A stretch of DNA of 64,000 nt from Selenomonas sp. oral taxon 126 (GCF_001683335.1 NZ_CP016201.1:1889591-1953590), one strand, 5' to 3'; counted from the stretch's first letter, positions 45,845-55,472 are shown. A program made the numbers and translations. Notes: generated by a model not told the origin, from the letters alone.

Positions 45845-46004
45845 GGAATCACTGATAAATTCAGCCCGCCATCTTAGCACATCTTTTTTGTCCGCACTTC
45901 GTCGGCAAATCCTCCACAGAGCACCACTTTGCGTCCGGTTTGCCTCCTCGTTCGGACGAAAAAATCTGCGCCAATCTGACGGACTTCATTTTATCAGTGA
46001 TTCC
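45845..46004. repeat. Miniature inverted-repeat element, copy B (160 bp)
   Basis: Starts GGAATCACTGATAAATTC and ends with the inverse TTTTATCAGTGATTCC. Flanked by CTAA on both sides (45841-45844 and 46005-46008), a 4-bp target duplication. Internal sequence matches copies D (inverse) and E. No ORF of transposase size. Confidence 0.85.
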
Positions 46005-46515
46005 CTAAGTTTTCTGGTCATGCGTCTATTATGTATTTTGTTCCAAATAGAGTGTAGTAAAGAGAGTTTATCATCTTTCATTCCGAGACCATCATGAAGC
46101 AAAAGTCTGGCACTTTACAGATATGAGCGTGAGAGAGGATAAAGGAATGACGGTGGTGTTTCGGGATGGAACGAAAACGAGAGTGTAAGCATTTGGAGCG
46201 ATTTGACAGGCAAATTTCCGCAAGAGAGAACAGAAAGACATTGGAGGGAATGATACATACCTTCTACGCTATCAATGAGGAGCAAATTGAATTTGATGAA
46301 GATTTGTGGGGCGGACTGTACTAGATGACCTCGTGGTCAATGGAGGAGGCGGTTGTTATTTACAAGGAGAAATTGAGAATGCTGTGTAATAAAATGGATG
46401 AAATGATAGTCTGGAGTCATATTTTTATAGAGAAAATATAGAATTCATGTTATACTAACATAAATAAAGTAGCACTAATTTTTTCAATACTTTGCTTATA
46501 AGGGAGAATGAATCA

Positions 46516-49500
46516 ATGCCGAAACTGACGATAGGAGCAGCGATTGATGGGCTGAAAAAGATGGGCATTGCGCTTGGTGATGAGCTAAAATTCAAGAGGC
46601 ACATGAATGAGTGGAAAAAATTAGTAGCTATGGCGGATGAGCCTCTGCTTATCATGGTTATGGGGGAGTTTTCCTCCGGCAAATCAACGTTCATCAATGC
46701 CATTCTTGGACAAGAAGTGACAGTTCGGGGCGCGACTCCCACCACGGCTGTCATTACCAAGATCTGCTATGGCGATCGTGATGAAACTATCGTTCATTTC
46801 AAGGATGGTCGGATCGAGCAGTATGACCCGCACAACTTCATGCGTCTGACAGCAGAAACTGATGCGGACGATGAGGCGCGTCGCTTGCACGAAGACATGG
46901 ATTATGTGGAAAAACGATTGAATCTTTCTATATTGAAAGATGTATCTATCATCGACAGTCCGGGGTTTGGAGCAATAACTTCCGGGCATGCGCAGACAAC
47001 AAAAAGGTTTATGGGGAATGCCGATCTGGTTGTGTGGCTGATGAGTGTTCAGCAGCCGGCAAAGGCATCTGAAGTTCATTTATTGGAATCACTCGACCCC
47101 CGGTTGAAACCAATCGTGCTAGTCAATCAGATTGATCTGATTGATGAGGAAGAAGACGATCTGGAAGATATTTTGCATGATGTTCGCCAAAAAGTTCAAG
47201 GTCACGTCCGTTCTGTACATGGCATATCAGCACTTAGGGCGCTGGAAGGCGAGGTGAATGGCGACCAGGCAGAAATAGACGCAAGCAACATTGTCGTATT
47301 TTTCGACCTGATGCGAAATGAGGTTTTGCCGCATTGTGATGAGTACCGTATGCACACACTTGTGCATGAAACGACAACATTGCTTCGTCATGGAGGCGCA
47401 ACACTGCAATTCTGGTTTGAGCAAATCGAGCCGTTGCGTGAATTCAACTACGAAACGTATGCCAATGAGAAAGCAAATCTACAGCCGTTCGAACAGGCCT
47501 TGGCAGAAGCTGCTCGCTTGTGGAAAGAGTATGTATACGATGAAGGGCAGGAGTCTGAGCGTCAGTATTTCGAGGGTGTCTTATATCAGTATGGATTATT
47601 AGCACCAACAGATCATAAAAGGGCATTAGAATGTTTCAAAGCAGCAGCACGGTACGGAGAGACGGACGCAGAGACGGCATATGCTGCGGCTTTGGAAGCT
47701 GCCGGACGTTATAGTGAAGCTTTTACCGAATATAAAAAAGCTGCATTGAAGGAAGACGGGGAAGCTGCAGCCGGATATGCAAGGCTGATTGACCAAGGGC
47801 ATGGGAAAGGAAAGGCACAGGAGTGGTATCGTAAAGCCGCAGGATGGGGATTTTTGGAAGCCCATCTTCATATCGATTACGGTAATGATGTCGAGGCCAA
47901 ATTTAACGGATTGCGTGAGGCAGCGGTGTATGGCATCCCTGAGGCTCAGGCTGCATTATCTGAATGCTATAGAGAAGGCATCGGCTGTGTACGAGACGCA
48001 AGAGAGGCGTTCAAATGGCAGGCTGAAGCAGCACGTCAGGGGTTGAAGAGTCAATTTATGCCTATGGCACTATCATACCGTCAAGGTATGGATGCTACAC
48101 AAGAATTCTACTGGTTGACCCGTGCTGCCGACTATGGTGATGCAGAAGGTGCCTTGAACGTAGCACTTTGTTTCTTTTATGGGCATGGCATTCAGAAGGA
48201 GTGTGTGGAATCATTCATACGATTAATGAAAATTTCCGATAATACCAATTATAAAGAATCAGATAGGAATGCTGCCAAGAGGGAACTGGAAAAACTTTTT
48301 GAACATGGGACTGCTGAAGACCAGATTCTTATAGGAAATGCCGCTCTGAATGGCGATTTGAAAGAATTTTTTGGCAACCGGGGCCTGCTTGAAGCCGGTA
48401 ATTGGTATGAACGTGCAGAAGCTCAAGGTTCTTTGGAGGGGGCATACCGTAAAGGGCTATGCCTGTGGCGTATCTATCAAGAGAAAAAATATGATAATGC
48501 CTTGATTTTAAGGGCTCTTTATCATGCATATATCGCTGTAAAAAAAGCTGCCGGCGGCGGTCATGCGGAGGCAGATGGATTCCTGCAGAAAAATTTTGAG
48601 GAAGGGACGCCGGAACTGCAATACGATACCGCGCAAGCTGTTCAGAGCAATAGCGCCGATGCAGAGGGTGTTTTTTATTGGTATAAGAAATCTTCCGATG
48701 GCGGTTACGCTCCGGCATTTACAGAACTCGGAGAGCGTTATGCGTCAGGAATCGGCTGTGAAAAAAGTTGGCTTCGGGCTTGGTTTTGGTTGCGTAAAGC
48801 AGGACGAAAGGATGGTGAGCGAGGGAAGAAGTCGTACCGAGCGTTTATGGCACCGGCATATCACCGTGTGAAAGTAGTGGCAACAGTATCTGGCGTGATG
48901 TTTTCGGTATTAGGTTCATATATTGCGTATGATTACTTATCAACTGATCCCACTGTTTATAAGGTGGTGTATGGGCGTCAATTAAAAAGTGAGCTGTCTC
49001 TTGGCATGTTGGAATTGGGAGATACATCGGATGAAATGCGTAAGATTCTTGGGAAAGAAATTTCCAACCGTCAATATGAGGGCTTTGATATATATATCTA
49101 TCCAAACATGGAAGTGTTTTTCAGAAACAGACGCATTGAGGCCTTGGTTTCTAAGGATGATTCCGTCGCAACCAAGCAGGGGATTCGAAGTAAGATGCCG
49201 TATCAGGATGTCGTTGATACCTATGGAACCCCTACTTTTGTGAGCCAATTCGATGGCTTGGATCTGTATGAATATCAATTTGACGGCTTTGATGATCGCT
49301 ATGGCTTATTACGCTTTGCGGTTGATCCAAGTACACAGTTGGTAGAGTATATCAGCGTAAGAATCCCGATAGAGGAGACGGAGCGCGTTCAGCGAGAAGC
49401 CGAAGAGAAAAGACTTATTGCGGAACGTGTGGAACAAGAACGGAAGGCAAAAGAAGCTAGAGAACAAGTGGAACGAGAATCTAGGGATAAGGGGAAGCGC

Positions 49501-49836
49501 GATGCAGAGGAAGCAGCGAGAGTAGTCGCGAATTTCCATGAAAATATAACAAAAAAAGAGTATCGCAGAGCATATAATTTATGTACCGATAATCTTCAGA
49601 ATCAGCTGGGACTCTATGAGAACTGGGCTAGAGGATTCAATAATACTGTTGAAAGTGAGGCATCGGACTTTTATTATGGTATAACGGATAGTGATCGTGT
49701 TGAACTGTCATTTACTTTAACTAGCCGTGACAGAACTTCGAATGGAATTACTATGCAAAAATGGCGCAGCACTGCCATAGTGGTAAAGGAAGGTGGTCAG
49801 TGGCGTATTGCTGCATTGGAGAACAAGACGATATGA
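46516..49836 (+). CDS. Dynamin-like GTPase fused to Sel1 repeats and a membrane anchor
   Basis: A 1106-residue protein. Residues about 45-270 are a dynamin-type GTPase: P-loop GEFSSGKST (50-58), switch I ATPTTAVIT, DSPGFG and NQID. Instead of the usual long dynamin stalk, residues about 360-780 are a solenoid of Sel1/TPR-like repeats (YKKAALKEDGEAAAGYARL, ECYREGIGCVRDAREAFKW). Then comes a transmembrane helix (about 784-808), a region rich in Asp/Tyr, a charged coiled coil (EREAEEKRLIAERVEQER-like) and a C-terminal domain resembling a NTF2/DUF4878 lipoprotein-type fold. ATG 46516 is chosen; TTG 46492 is in frame. First gene of a three-dynamin cluster. The function is unknown. Confidence 0.8.
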   Translation: MPKLTIGAAIDGLKKMGIALGDELKFKRHMNEWKKLVAMADEPLLIMVMGEFSSGKSTFINAILGQEVTVRGATPTTAVITKICYGDRDETIVHFKDGRIEQYDPHNFMRLTAETDADDEARRLHEDMDYVEKRLNLSILKDVSIIDSPGFGAITSGHAQTTKRFMGNADLVVWLMSVQQPAKASEVHLLESLDPRLKPIVLVNQIDLIDEEEDDLEDILHDVRQKVQGHVRSVHGISALRALEGEVNGDQAEIDASNIVVFFDLMRNEVLPHCDEYRMHTLVHETTTLLRHGGATLQFWFEQIEPLREFNYETYANEKANLQPFEQALAEAARLWKEYVYDEGQESERQYFEGVLYQYGLLAPTDHKRALECFKAAARYGETDAETAYAAALEAAGRYSEAFTEYKKAALKEDGEAAAGYARLIDQGHGKGKAQEWYRKAAGWGFLEAHLHIDYGNDVEAKFNGLREAAVYGIPEAQAALSECYREGIGCVRDAREAFKWQAEAARQGLKSQFMPMALSYRQGMDATQEFYWLTRAADYGDAEGALNVALCFFYGHGIQKECVESFIRLMKISDNTNYKESDRNAAKRELEKLFEHGTAEDQILIGNAALNGDLKEFFGNRGLLEAGNWYERAEAQGSLEGAYRKGLCLWRIYQEKKYDNALILRALYHAYIAVKKAAGGGHAEADGFLQKNFEEGTPELQYDTAQAVQSNSADAEGVFYWYKKSSDGGYAPAFTELGERYASGIGCEKSWLRAWFWLRKAGRKDGERGKKSYRAFMAPAYHRVKVVATVSGVMFSVLGSYIAYDYLSTDPTVYKVVYGRQLKSELSLGMLELGDTSDEMRKILGKEISNRQYEGFDIYIYPNMEVFFRNRRIEALVSKDDSVATKQGIRSKMPYQDVVDTYGTPTFVSQFDGLDLYEYQFDGFDDRYGLLRFAVDPSTQLVEYISVRIPIEETERVQREAEEKRLIAERVEQERKAKEAREQVERESRDKGKRDAEEAARVVANFHENITKKEYRRAYNLCTDNLQNQLGLYENWARGFNNTVESEASDFYYGITDSDRVELSFTLTSRDRTSNGITMQKWRSTAIVVKEGGQWRIAALENKTI

Positions 49837-49919
49837 AGAATATAAATTTTGTCTGTTAACCTGAGACGGTAAAATGAAAAATCTTCTTTAGAAGTTTATT
49901 TGCATTATGGAGAGATTTT

Positions 49920-51110
49920 ATGGGAGAGAAGTATAAAGTTATTGTAGGGCTATTGGGCGTGGGCGTATTTTTGCTGGGTGTACTGGGATGTTCCCCATAT
50001 GTCACGAAAGCAAATGAGGCAGTAACTGTTGGGACGAAAGAGGGGACGGAGACCTTGACGCCGCAGGATGTAGATCAGTTTTCCGTGGACAAACAAGTAG
50101 ACGAGATTCTTTCCGGAATGTCCGTAACAGAGAAGATCGGACAGATGATTATAGTAGGTATGCCGGGGGCGGTGTTTGATGATGATTCCCGTTATGTTCT
50201 GAGACAATTTCATTATGGAGGAATCATCCTCTTTGACAGAAATTTAGAATCAGGCGAGCAGACTAAAGATCTAGTCCGGAATATTCAGTCAGAAGCTGGC
50301 GAAAAATTGCCGCTCTTTATTGCCATTGATGAAGAAGGAGGCTTGGTGGTGCGGGGAGATAGCTTTATTCCTGCACCACCTGCGGCAGAGATTGTGGGAC
50401 AGGAAAGCCCGGAGTTTGCCGAAAGTCTTGCTGCCTCCGTAGCAGATGATTTGATGTCCTTGGGGATTAACGTGAATTTTGCACCTGTTGCTGATTTGGG
50501 GGCGCCTGGAAGACGTTCCTATAGTACAGATCCATATGAAGTCCTTAAATTCGTTAAATCGGTAGGGAATGGCTACCGCTCTGCAGGGCTTATTTATACC
50601 CTGAAACACTTTCCTGGGATAGGCAGAGGAATCGTGGATTCTCACGAAGAAATTTCTTCAATAGAAGCTAGTGAGTCAGAACTACGAAAAACAGATATAC
50701 TGCCATTTAGAGAAATGATCAATGACACAGACAAAGGGGAAGACCTTGATTACATGGTAATGGTGGGGCATCTCAAATATCCTGCCTTTGATGAAGAAAA
50801 TCCTGCCAGCCTATCTCGTTACATCATAACTGATCTTCTGAGATATGATTTGGGATATCAGGGGATTATCATTACAGATGATCTGGAAATGGGGGCAGTT
50901 GCCAATCATCTAACATTCCGTGAAGCCGGATTGAAAGCTGTTCAGGCGGGAGCAGATATCGTATTGGTCTGTCACGAACACGCCCATGCCGAAGATGCCT
51001 ATATGGGAATTTACAACGCCTTACAGGACGGACAAATTAGCGAAGAACGGATTAACGAATCTGTAAGGAGAATTATTAAAGCAAAGCTGACTCACGGTTT
51101 AAGGCCATGA
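49920..51110 (+). CDS. Glycoside hydrolase family 3 lipoprotein, NagZ-like
   Basis: A 396-residue exported enzyme. The N-terminal hydrophobic segment ends with GVLGCS, a lipobox, so it should be a lipoprotein. The GH3 barrel has KHFPGIGRG, the NagZ-type acid/base Asp-His loop DSHEEIS, and the nucleophile Asp in IITDDLEMGA. NagZ removes N-acetylglucosamine from muropeptides; classical NagZ is cytoplasmic in Gram-negatives but secreted lipoprotein forms exist in Firmicutes. Between dynamin genes 1 and 2 and on the same strand, 83 bases after the first and 102 before the second. It suggests a cell-wall step in the same process (inference). Confidence 0.88.
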   Translation: MGEKYKVIVGLLGVGVFLLGVLGCSPYVTKANEAVTVGTKEGTETLTPQDVDQFSVDKQVDEILSGMSVTEKIGQMIIVGMPGAVFDDDSRYVLRQFHYGGIILFDRNLESGEQTKDLVRNIQSEAGEKLPLFIAIDEEGGLVVRGDSFIPAPPAAEIVGQESPEFAESLAASVADDLMSLGINVNFAPVADLGAPGRRSYSTDPYEVLKFVKSVGNGYRSAGLIYTLKHFPGIGRGIVDSHEEISSIEASESELRKTDILPFREMINDTDKGEDLDYMVMVGHLKYPAFDEENPASLSRYIITDLLRYDLGYQGIIITDDLEMGAVANHLTFREAGLKAVQAGADIVLVCHEHAHAEDAYMGIYNALQDGQISEERINESVRRIIKAKLTHGLRP

Positions 51111-51212
51111 ATCGAGAGTATGTACGACGTTATAGGCTGTGTTAGTAAAGCGGTGTTTTGATTTTTATAATGGCCATAGACGATGGTAGAATTTTCTGTG
51201 GAGGCAGGTCAT

Positions 51213-53102
51213 ATGGATTTAGCTGCGTATAGCCAGAAGAAGCGACAGCTTACGTTGGATTTGCAAAAGTTGCGGACGGTATCAAAGGAGTTGGCGTTGA
51301 GCAATTTAATGCACGACTTGACGAAATATCTGTCCTCTCTCTCGGATGAACATTTCGAACTGGTGGTAGTCGGTGAGTTTTCACGAGGAAAGTCCACTTT
51401 TGTCAATGCGATGTTGGGGCGTCGTATACTTCCTTCAAGCAAGAAGCCGACCACGGCGATTATAAGTAAAATTGTTTATGAAGATACGCCGACATATACA
51501 TTGTTTTACAAAGATGGCAGCAGAAAAGGTCTTACGGAAGAGGATTTCCTTAAGATAACTGCGCCCCGAGAGGGGAGCCTGATGGATAAGATTCGTTCTT
51601 TTGCCTCCAAAAAGGATCAGGACGAACTTGATAAGATCAGCTATGCCGAAGTAGGCTATCCTTTGAGCTTCTGTCGCGAAAACGTCGAGGTTGTTGATAC
51701 GCCGGGAACGAACGATTTGAATGTAGGTAGAATTGAAATCACTTACGGCTATATCAACAAGGCAGATGCTATCATCATGCTGTTATCTGCTACGCAGGCA
51801 ATGTCGCAATCGGAATCAGATTTTTTGAGAGAACGAATCTTGGGAAACCAGATTCGTGATATATTTTTCGTCATCAGCTACAAAGACCAACTTCACAGCA
51901 AAGATGAAGAACAAAGAGTGATAAAGTTTGTGAGCGATGCCATCTACAAGATTGCTCCTGAACTTGGAGACAGTTTGCATATCCATCTTTTGTCAAGCAA
52001 GCAGGCACTCGTGTATCGCCGTTTGGAAAATGGCGAGGTGCTAAAACCGAATGTGGTAGCACAAAAGCCAGATACTTTGGAGGAAACAGGTCTCCCTGAA
52101 TTTGAAGATGCCCTCGGAACCTTCCTGTCAGAGGAGAAGGGGCGTATCAAACTTGCCAAGTATATCAACTACGGTGTGCAAACTGCCGGAAAAATACAAA
52201 AGGATATTGATGTTCGCTTGGAAATGGCAAAGCACTCTGCCGATGATATTCGTCAGCAAGCAGCTAAATTGGAGCCGAAATTCCTGCATGCAAAACAAGA
52301 GGTCGAGCGAGCCGTCGTACGAATGAGGAGAAATCTGCAGCAGTTGCATGGTGATATAGAATCGGCTTGCAACGAATCTAAAAATGATATGTATAATATC
52401 ATAGCTAGAACGGTCGAAAGATATCATGGCGAGATCAATGAAAAAGAACTAAATACGAGCCTTGGTCGTGAAATGACACAGAATCAAAAAAAACTGATAG
52501 ATTGTCTGCAGTCCGTACAAAAAAACTGTTTTGACACTGAACAACGCAAGATGAGAGATACACTCTCACGGATATGGAAGGATGTTGATTTAGGCTATCA
52601 GAGCGGGTTTAATCTGCCGGCTAAAATCGTGCAGGAAAATATCAGCATCCATGTTGATGTACCCTCCGGTGAGAACGGCTCAGATACTTTTGGCAATATA
52701 TCACTTGGCATAGCGGCACTGGGACTGATTGTCGGAGCGGCTCCGCTGGGGGTTCTATTCTATGGAGCACTTGGCTTTTTATCTAAAAGTGGTATATTCG
52801 GCAAGCGCGAAGATCCCAGTGAAAAAGTCAAACGTGAGCTGCGCAAGCAGTGTGACAAAAATTATGAGATGATTCAAGGAAAATTGGTGGATTCATATGA
52901 GAAACAAGTGAAATCTTTTCTTGATTCGATAGAGGCTTCTGCTAACGGAAGAGTTGAGGATATGCGCGCTCAGCTGAATTCTGTTATTGCCATGAAACAG
53001 TCCCAAGAGGCTGATGCCAAACAGCAGCTTGAAAAACTGAGGCAGCAGCAGGAGTATGTTGGCGGTGTGTGCCGCCATATGCAGACTATTTTGACGAGGT
53101 GA
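51213..53102 (+). CDS. Dynamin-like GTPase 2
   Basis: A 629-residue bacterial dynamin. P-loop GEFSRGKSTF (about 53), switch I KKPTTAIIS, DTPGTND and a weak G4 (SYKD). A long helical stalk follows, then a hydrophobic paddle-like hairpin at about 495-524 (SLGIAALGLIVGAAPLGVLF), and a C-terminal coiled coil. ATG 51213 is chosen for GGAGG 8 bases upstream; ATG 51183 is in frame. It is 7 bases before dynamin 3, so they probably form a heteromeric pair as in other bacterial dynamin pairs that remodel membranes. Confidence 0.88.
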   Translation: MDLAAYSQKKRQLTLDLQKLRTVSKELALSNLMHDLTKYLSSLSDEHFELVVVGEFSRGKSTFVNAMLGRRILPSSKKPTTAIISKIVYEDTPTYTLFYKDGSRKGLTEEDFLKITAPREGSLMDKIRSFASKKDQDELDKISYAEVGYPLSFCRENVEVVDTPGTNDLNVGRIEITYGYINKADAIIMLLSATQAMSQSESDFLRERILGNQIRDIFFVISYKDQLHSKDEEQRVIKFVSDAIYKIAPELGDSLHIHLLSSKQALVYRRLENGEVLKPNVVAQKPDTLEETGLPEFEDALGTFLSEEKGRIKLAKYINYGVQTAGKIQKDIDVRLEMAKHSADDIRQQAAKLEPKFLHAKQEVERAVVRMRRNLQQLHGDIESACNESKNDMYNIIARTVERYHGEINEKELNTSLGREMTQNQKKLIDCLQSVQKNCFDTEQRKMRDTLSRIWKDVDLGYQSGFNLPAKIVQENISIHVDVPSGENGSDTFGNISLGIAALGLIVGAAPLGVLFYGALGFLSKSGIFGKREDPSEKVKRELRKQCDKNYEMIQGKLVDSYEKQVKSFLDSIEASANGRVEDMRAQLNSVIAMKQSQEADAKQQLEKLRQQQEYVGGVCRHMQTILTR

Positions 53103-53109
53103 ACGGCTC

Positions 53110-54921
53110 ATGGAAATCACAGCAGGAAAGCAACAGTTGTGTGATATTGCAAATCTTTTGATCGAGCGTGACTATGTAAAAAACAGGGCGCAGATTCTGC
53201 ATGAGGTTCATTCGCTCATGTCAGATATCAATCGTGATTTTTACACAGTGGTCGTTCTGGGAGAATTCAAACGTGGAAAGTCAACCTTTGTCAACGCGCT
53301 CTTGGGTGAGCCGCTTCTGCCGATGGACATATTACCCGAAACCGCTGTTATTAGTGCGCTTATGTATGACGATCAGCCTCGTCTTAGCGTGGTATATTCG
53401 AATGGGACAGAAGAGGCAGGGGAACTGTCACGAGATTATTTGCAAAAATTTTCAGCGCAGACAGCGGCTCAATCCGATTTGGCATCCATTCGTTATATTA
53501 AAATTGGCTACCCGATCAATATATTGAAAAACCGAGTGGTATTGGTTGACACACCGGGCGTTTCGGATCTGAATCAACAACGCAGTGATGTCACATATCA
53601 GTTTCTGCCATGTGCCAATACGGTTATTTTCCTGCTGGATGCCAACTCACCATTGAAAAAGTCCGAAAAAGATTTCATCGAACAGCAGCTTGTGCCTTTG
53701 GGCATAACAGACATCATGTTCCTTGTCAATAAATATGACTGTGTGGATGAGGAAGAGGACGAAGATCTGTTGGATGAACTTCATGAGCGATTGTCCAATG
53801 CATTTTGCGTGGGAAAACCTAACGCACTCTTGGATCACATTGATATCTTTCCCTTTTCGGCAAAGCAGGCACTGGAAGCATCACAAAATGATGACGCTCA
53901 ACTAATGGCTATATCAGGGCTGCCAAGAGTCCAGGAGCGATTGCAGGAACTCTTGACCGAAGGGCATATGGAGCAAACAAAAGTCAATGCCCATCGAAAA
54001 CGTCTGTATTTTCTCATCGACAGGCTGATGCGTGACATGGACAGCAGCAAATTAATGAAGCAGGTTGATGCCGATACACTGCAGCAGTACTGCGACAAGC
54101 TGGATGCCATGCTTGCGGAACGAGAGCATAAAAAGCACAATATACGGGATTACACAGAACGTGGAAAGGAAAGTATTTATGAAATAGCAGATAAATCGCT
54201 TTCGTTCTTTCAAGACAAGCTCTCAGAAGAGGTGTGTGATAATATAGAAGCTTTTCGGGGGACTGATTTCAAGGACTATGTGGAACAAAACATCCCGCGC
54301 ATAGTTAAAAAAAATATGGAGCGCTGGATCGGCCTGTATGGACCACATCTTGATGAAGCCCTGTCTGCCCTAGAGAACGAGCTGGCACGCGGGCTTAGCT
54401 ACTATTTCAATCAGCAAGTGAGGCTTGTAGCAGAGGGGGCTGGTGGACTTAAGTCCTCAAAAGCAGTTTTCAGTCTGGAAGCAAGAGACATCTCTAATGT
54501 CAACCTACAGGCAGGGGCGATTGCAGCGGTAGGGAGTCTAGGACTTCTTGCGATTGTTGGTGGCGTTGCGATGCCCTTGGTAAGTTTGGCTGCATTGCCC
54601 TTCCTTCGAGAAAAAATGCTGAAGGAAAAACTTGCTGCAGCGAAAGAAGAGGCGATACCGGCTGCGAAAGCACAAATTGTAAGAGCAATTGGATTGCTAC
54701 GTCAAGAAGTTCACAAATATATTGATCAACGAACAGAAAATATTATTTCAAACACGGAGTATGCGTATGAGCATATTTTGCTGAAGATGCGGCAGGATGC
54801 TGAAAAAGAGGTTTTGCTGAAGCAAGAGGCCAGGTCTGAGGCTCAGCAGGAAATAAGGATGTTGACACAGGGGATGGAAGAAATTGTGAAATGGAAAGAG
54901 CAATTGTTAAGGAATCGCTGA
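53110..54921 (+). CDS. Dynamin-like GTPase 3
   Basis: A 603-residue dynamin-like protein. P-loop GEFKRGKSTF (about 51), switch I PETAVISAL (Ser/Thr-Ala form), DTPGVSD and NKYD. A membrane-paddle-like hydrophobic stretch lies at about 468-499 (AIAAVGSLGLLAIVGGVAM). The last residues RNR and the TGA stop come from mobile repeat copy C, so the native C-terminus was replaced by the insertion (inference from the repeat border). Seven bases after dynamin 2 and co-transcribed with it. Confidence 0.88.
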   Translation: MEITAGKQQLCDIANLLIERDYVKNRAQILHEVHSLMSDINRDFYTVVVLGEFKRGKSTFVNALLGEPLLPMDILPETAVISALMYDDQPRLSVVYSNGTEEAGELSRDYLQKFSAQTAAQSDLASIRYIKIGYPINILKNRVVLVDTPGVSDLNQQRSDVTYQFLPCANTVIFLLDANSPLKKSEKDFIEQQLVPLGITDIMFLVNKYDCVDEEEDEDLLDELHERLSNAFCVGKPNALLDHIDIFPFSAKQALEASQNDDAQLMAISGLPRVQERLQELLTEGHMEQTKVNAHRKRLYFLIDRLMRDMDSSKLMKQVDADTLQQYCDKLDAMLAEREHKKHNIRDYTERGKESIYEIADKSLSFFQDKLSEEVCDNIEAFRGTDFKDYVEQNIPRIVKKNMERWIGLYGPHLDEALSALENELARGLSYYFNQQVRLVAEGAGGLKSSKAVFSLEARDISNVNLQAGAIAAVGSLGLLAIVGGVAMPLVSLAALPFLREKMLKEKLAAAKEEAIPAAKAQIVRAIGLLRQEVHKYIDQRTENIISNTEYAYEHILLKMRQDAEKEVLLKQEARSEAQQEIRMLTQGMEEIVKWKEQLLRNR

Positions 54922-54966
54922 TAAAATGAAGTTCGTCAGATTGGTGCTGAATTTATCAGTGCTTCC
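54911..54966. repeat. Miniature inverted-repeat element, copy C (56 bp, internally deleted)
   Basis: GGAATCGCTGATAAAATGAA ... ATTTATCAGTGCTTCC, flanked by TTAA on both sides (54907-54910 and 54967-54970). It supplies the stop codon of the upstream dynamin gene. Confidence 0.85.
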
Positions 54967-54998
54967 TTAAAATGTGAATCGTATGAGGAGGAGAGAAC

Positions 54999-55472
54999 AT
55001 GAGTCTTTTTACGGATTTTGATGCGTCCTATGGAGCTGGTTGCTACTCAGGCATCCCCTCTGGTGATGGCGGTACGGATGTCTTTCATGACGGTTCCGTT
55101 GTCGATCGTATTCATCACAAGATGGGCGCAAATTTCGAGGAAGGCAACTTCGTTATTCGTACCGCAAATCAGGTAGGTGGCGTTGATACCATTGTCAATG
55201 GGCATTTGGAATCACATACGCAAACAAACATGATGGGCGGTACGGATGTGTACCATGACGGCTATCTTACAGAGACAAGCATCCCTAATACTTTAGGTGG
55301 GGAGAATATCTACGGTGAGGATATGCATATGAAGGGGATAACGATTCCTAATGCGCTCGGCAGTGAAGATTATCTGTCTTGGGGAGGAAACGAAAACTCC
55401 ATTATGGAATACGATGACCCGTTGCAGCATGCATCGAAATTAAGATTACGGGCGTTTGATGCAGGAATGTAG
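54999..55472 (+). CDS. Small glycine-rich repeat protein of unknown function
   Basis: A 157-residue protein with no signal peptide. It contains an imperfect repeat of about 30 residues built on GGTDVFHDG, GGVDTIVNG, GGTDVYHDG and GGENIYGED, each followed by a short strand, suggesting a beta-roll or beta-solenoid. The C-terminus has ENSIMEYDDPLQHASKLRLRAFDAGM. AGGAGGAGAG lies close before the ATG. It is downstream of the dynamin genes but separated by copy C, so it may be part of the same cluster. The function is unknown. Confidence 0.7.
   Translation: MSLFTDFDASYGAGCYSGIPSGDGGTDVFHDGSVVDRIHHKMGANFEEGNFVIRTANQVGGVDTIVNGHLESHTQTNMMGGTDVYHDGYLTETSIPNTLGGENIYGEDMHMKGITIPNALGSEDYLSWGGNENSIMEYDDPLQHASKLRLRAFDAGM

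Larger units (their letters stand above)
45568..46515. other. 948-base non-coding and decayed region before the dynamin island
   Basis: This stretch holds the palindrome at 45642, a 31-codon ORF (45708-45803, starting MNKGESYKDLV) that looks like an N-terminal scrap, mobile repeat copy B (45845-46004), and two short open fragments: one ending FRDGTKTRV at 46188 and one from 46166 to 46324 with KTLEGMIHTFYAINEEQIEFDEDLW. The last two might derive from a recombinase C-terminus but are broken by frameshifts and stops. A TATACT at 46451-46456 is a candidate -10 for the first dynamin gene. Nothing else is recognised. Confidence 0.6.

Noticed and set aside
46123-46324. Fragments as a serine recombinase gene
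   Set aside because: Similarity rests on a few residues (EFDEDLW, FRDGT), the pieces are in the wrong order for one gene and contain stops and a frameshift.
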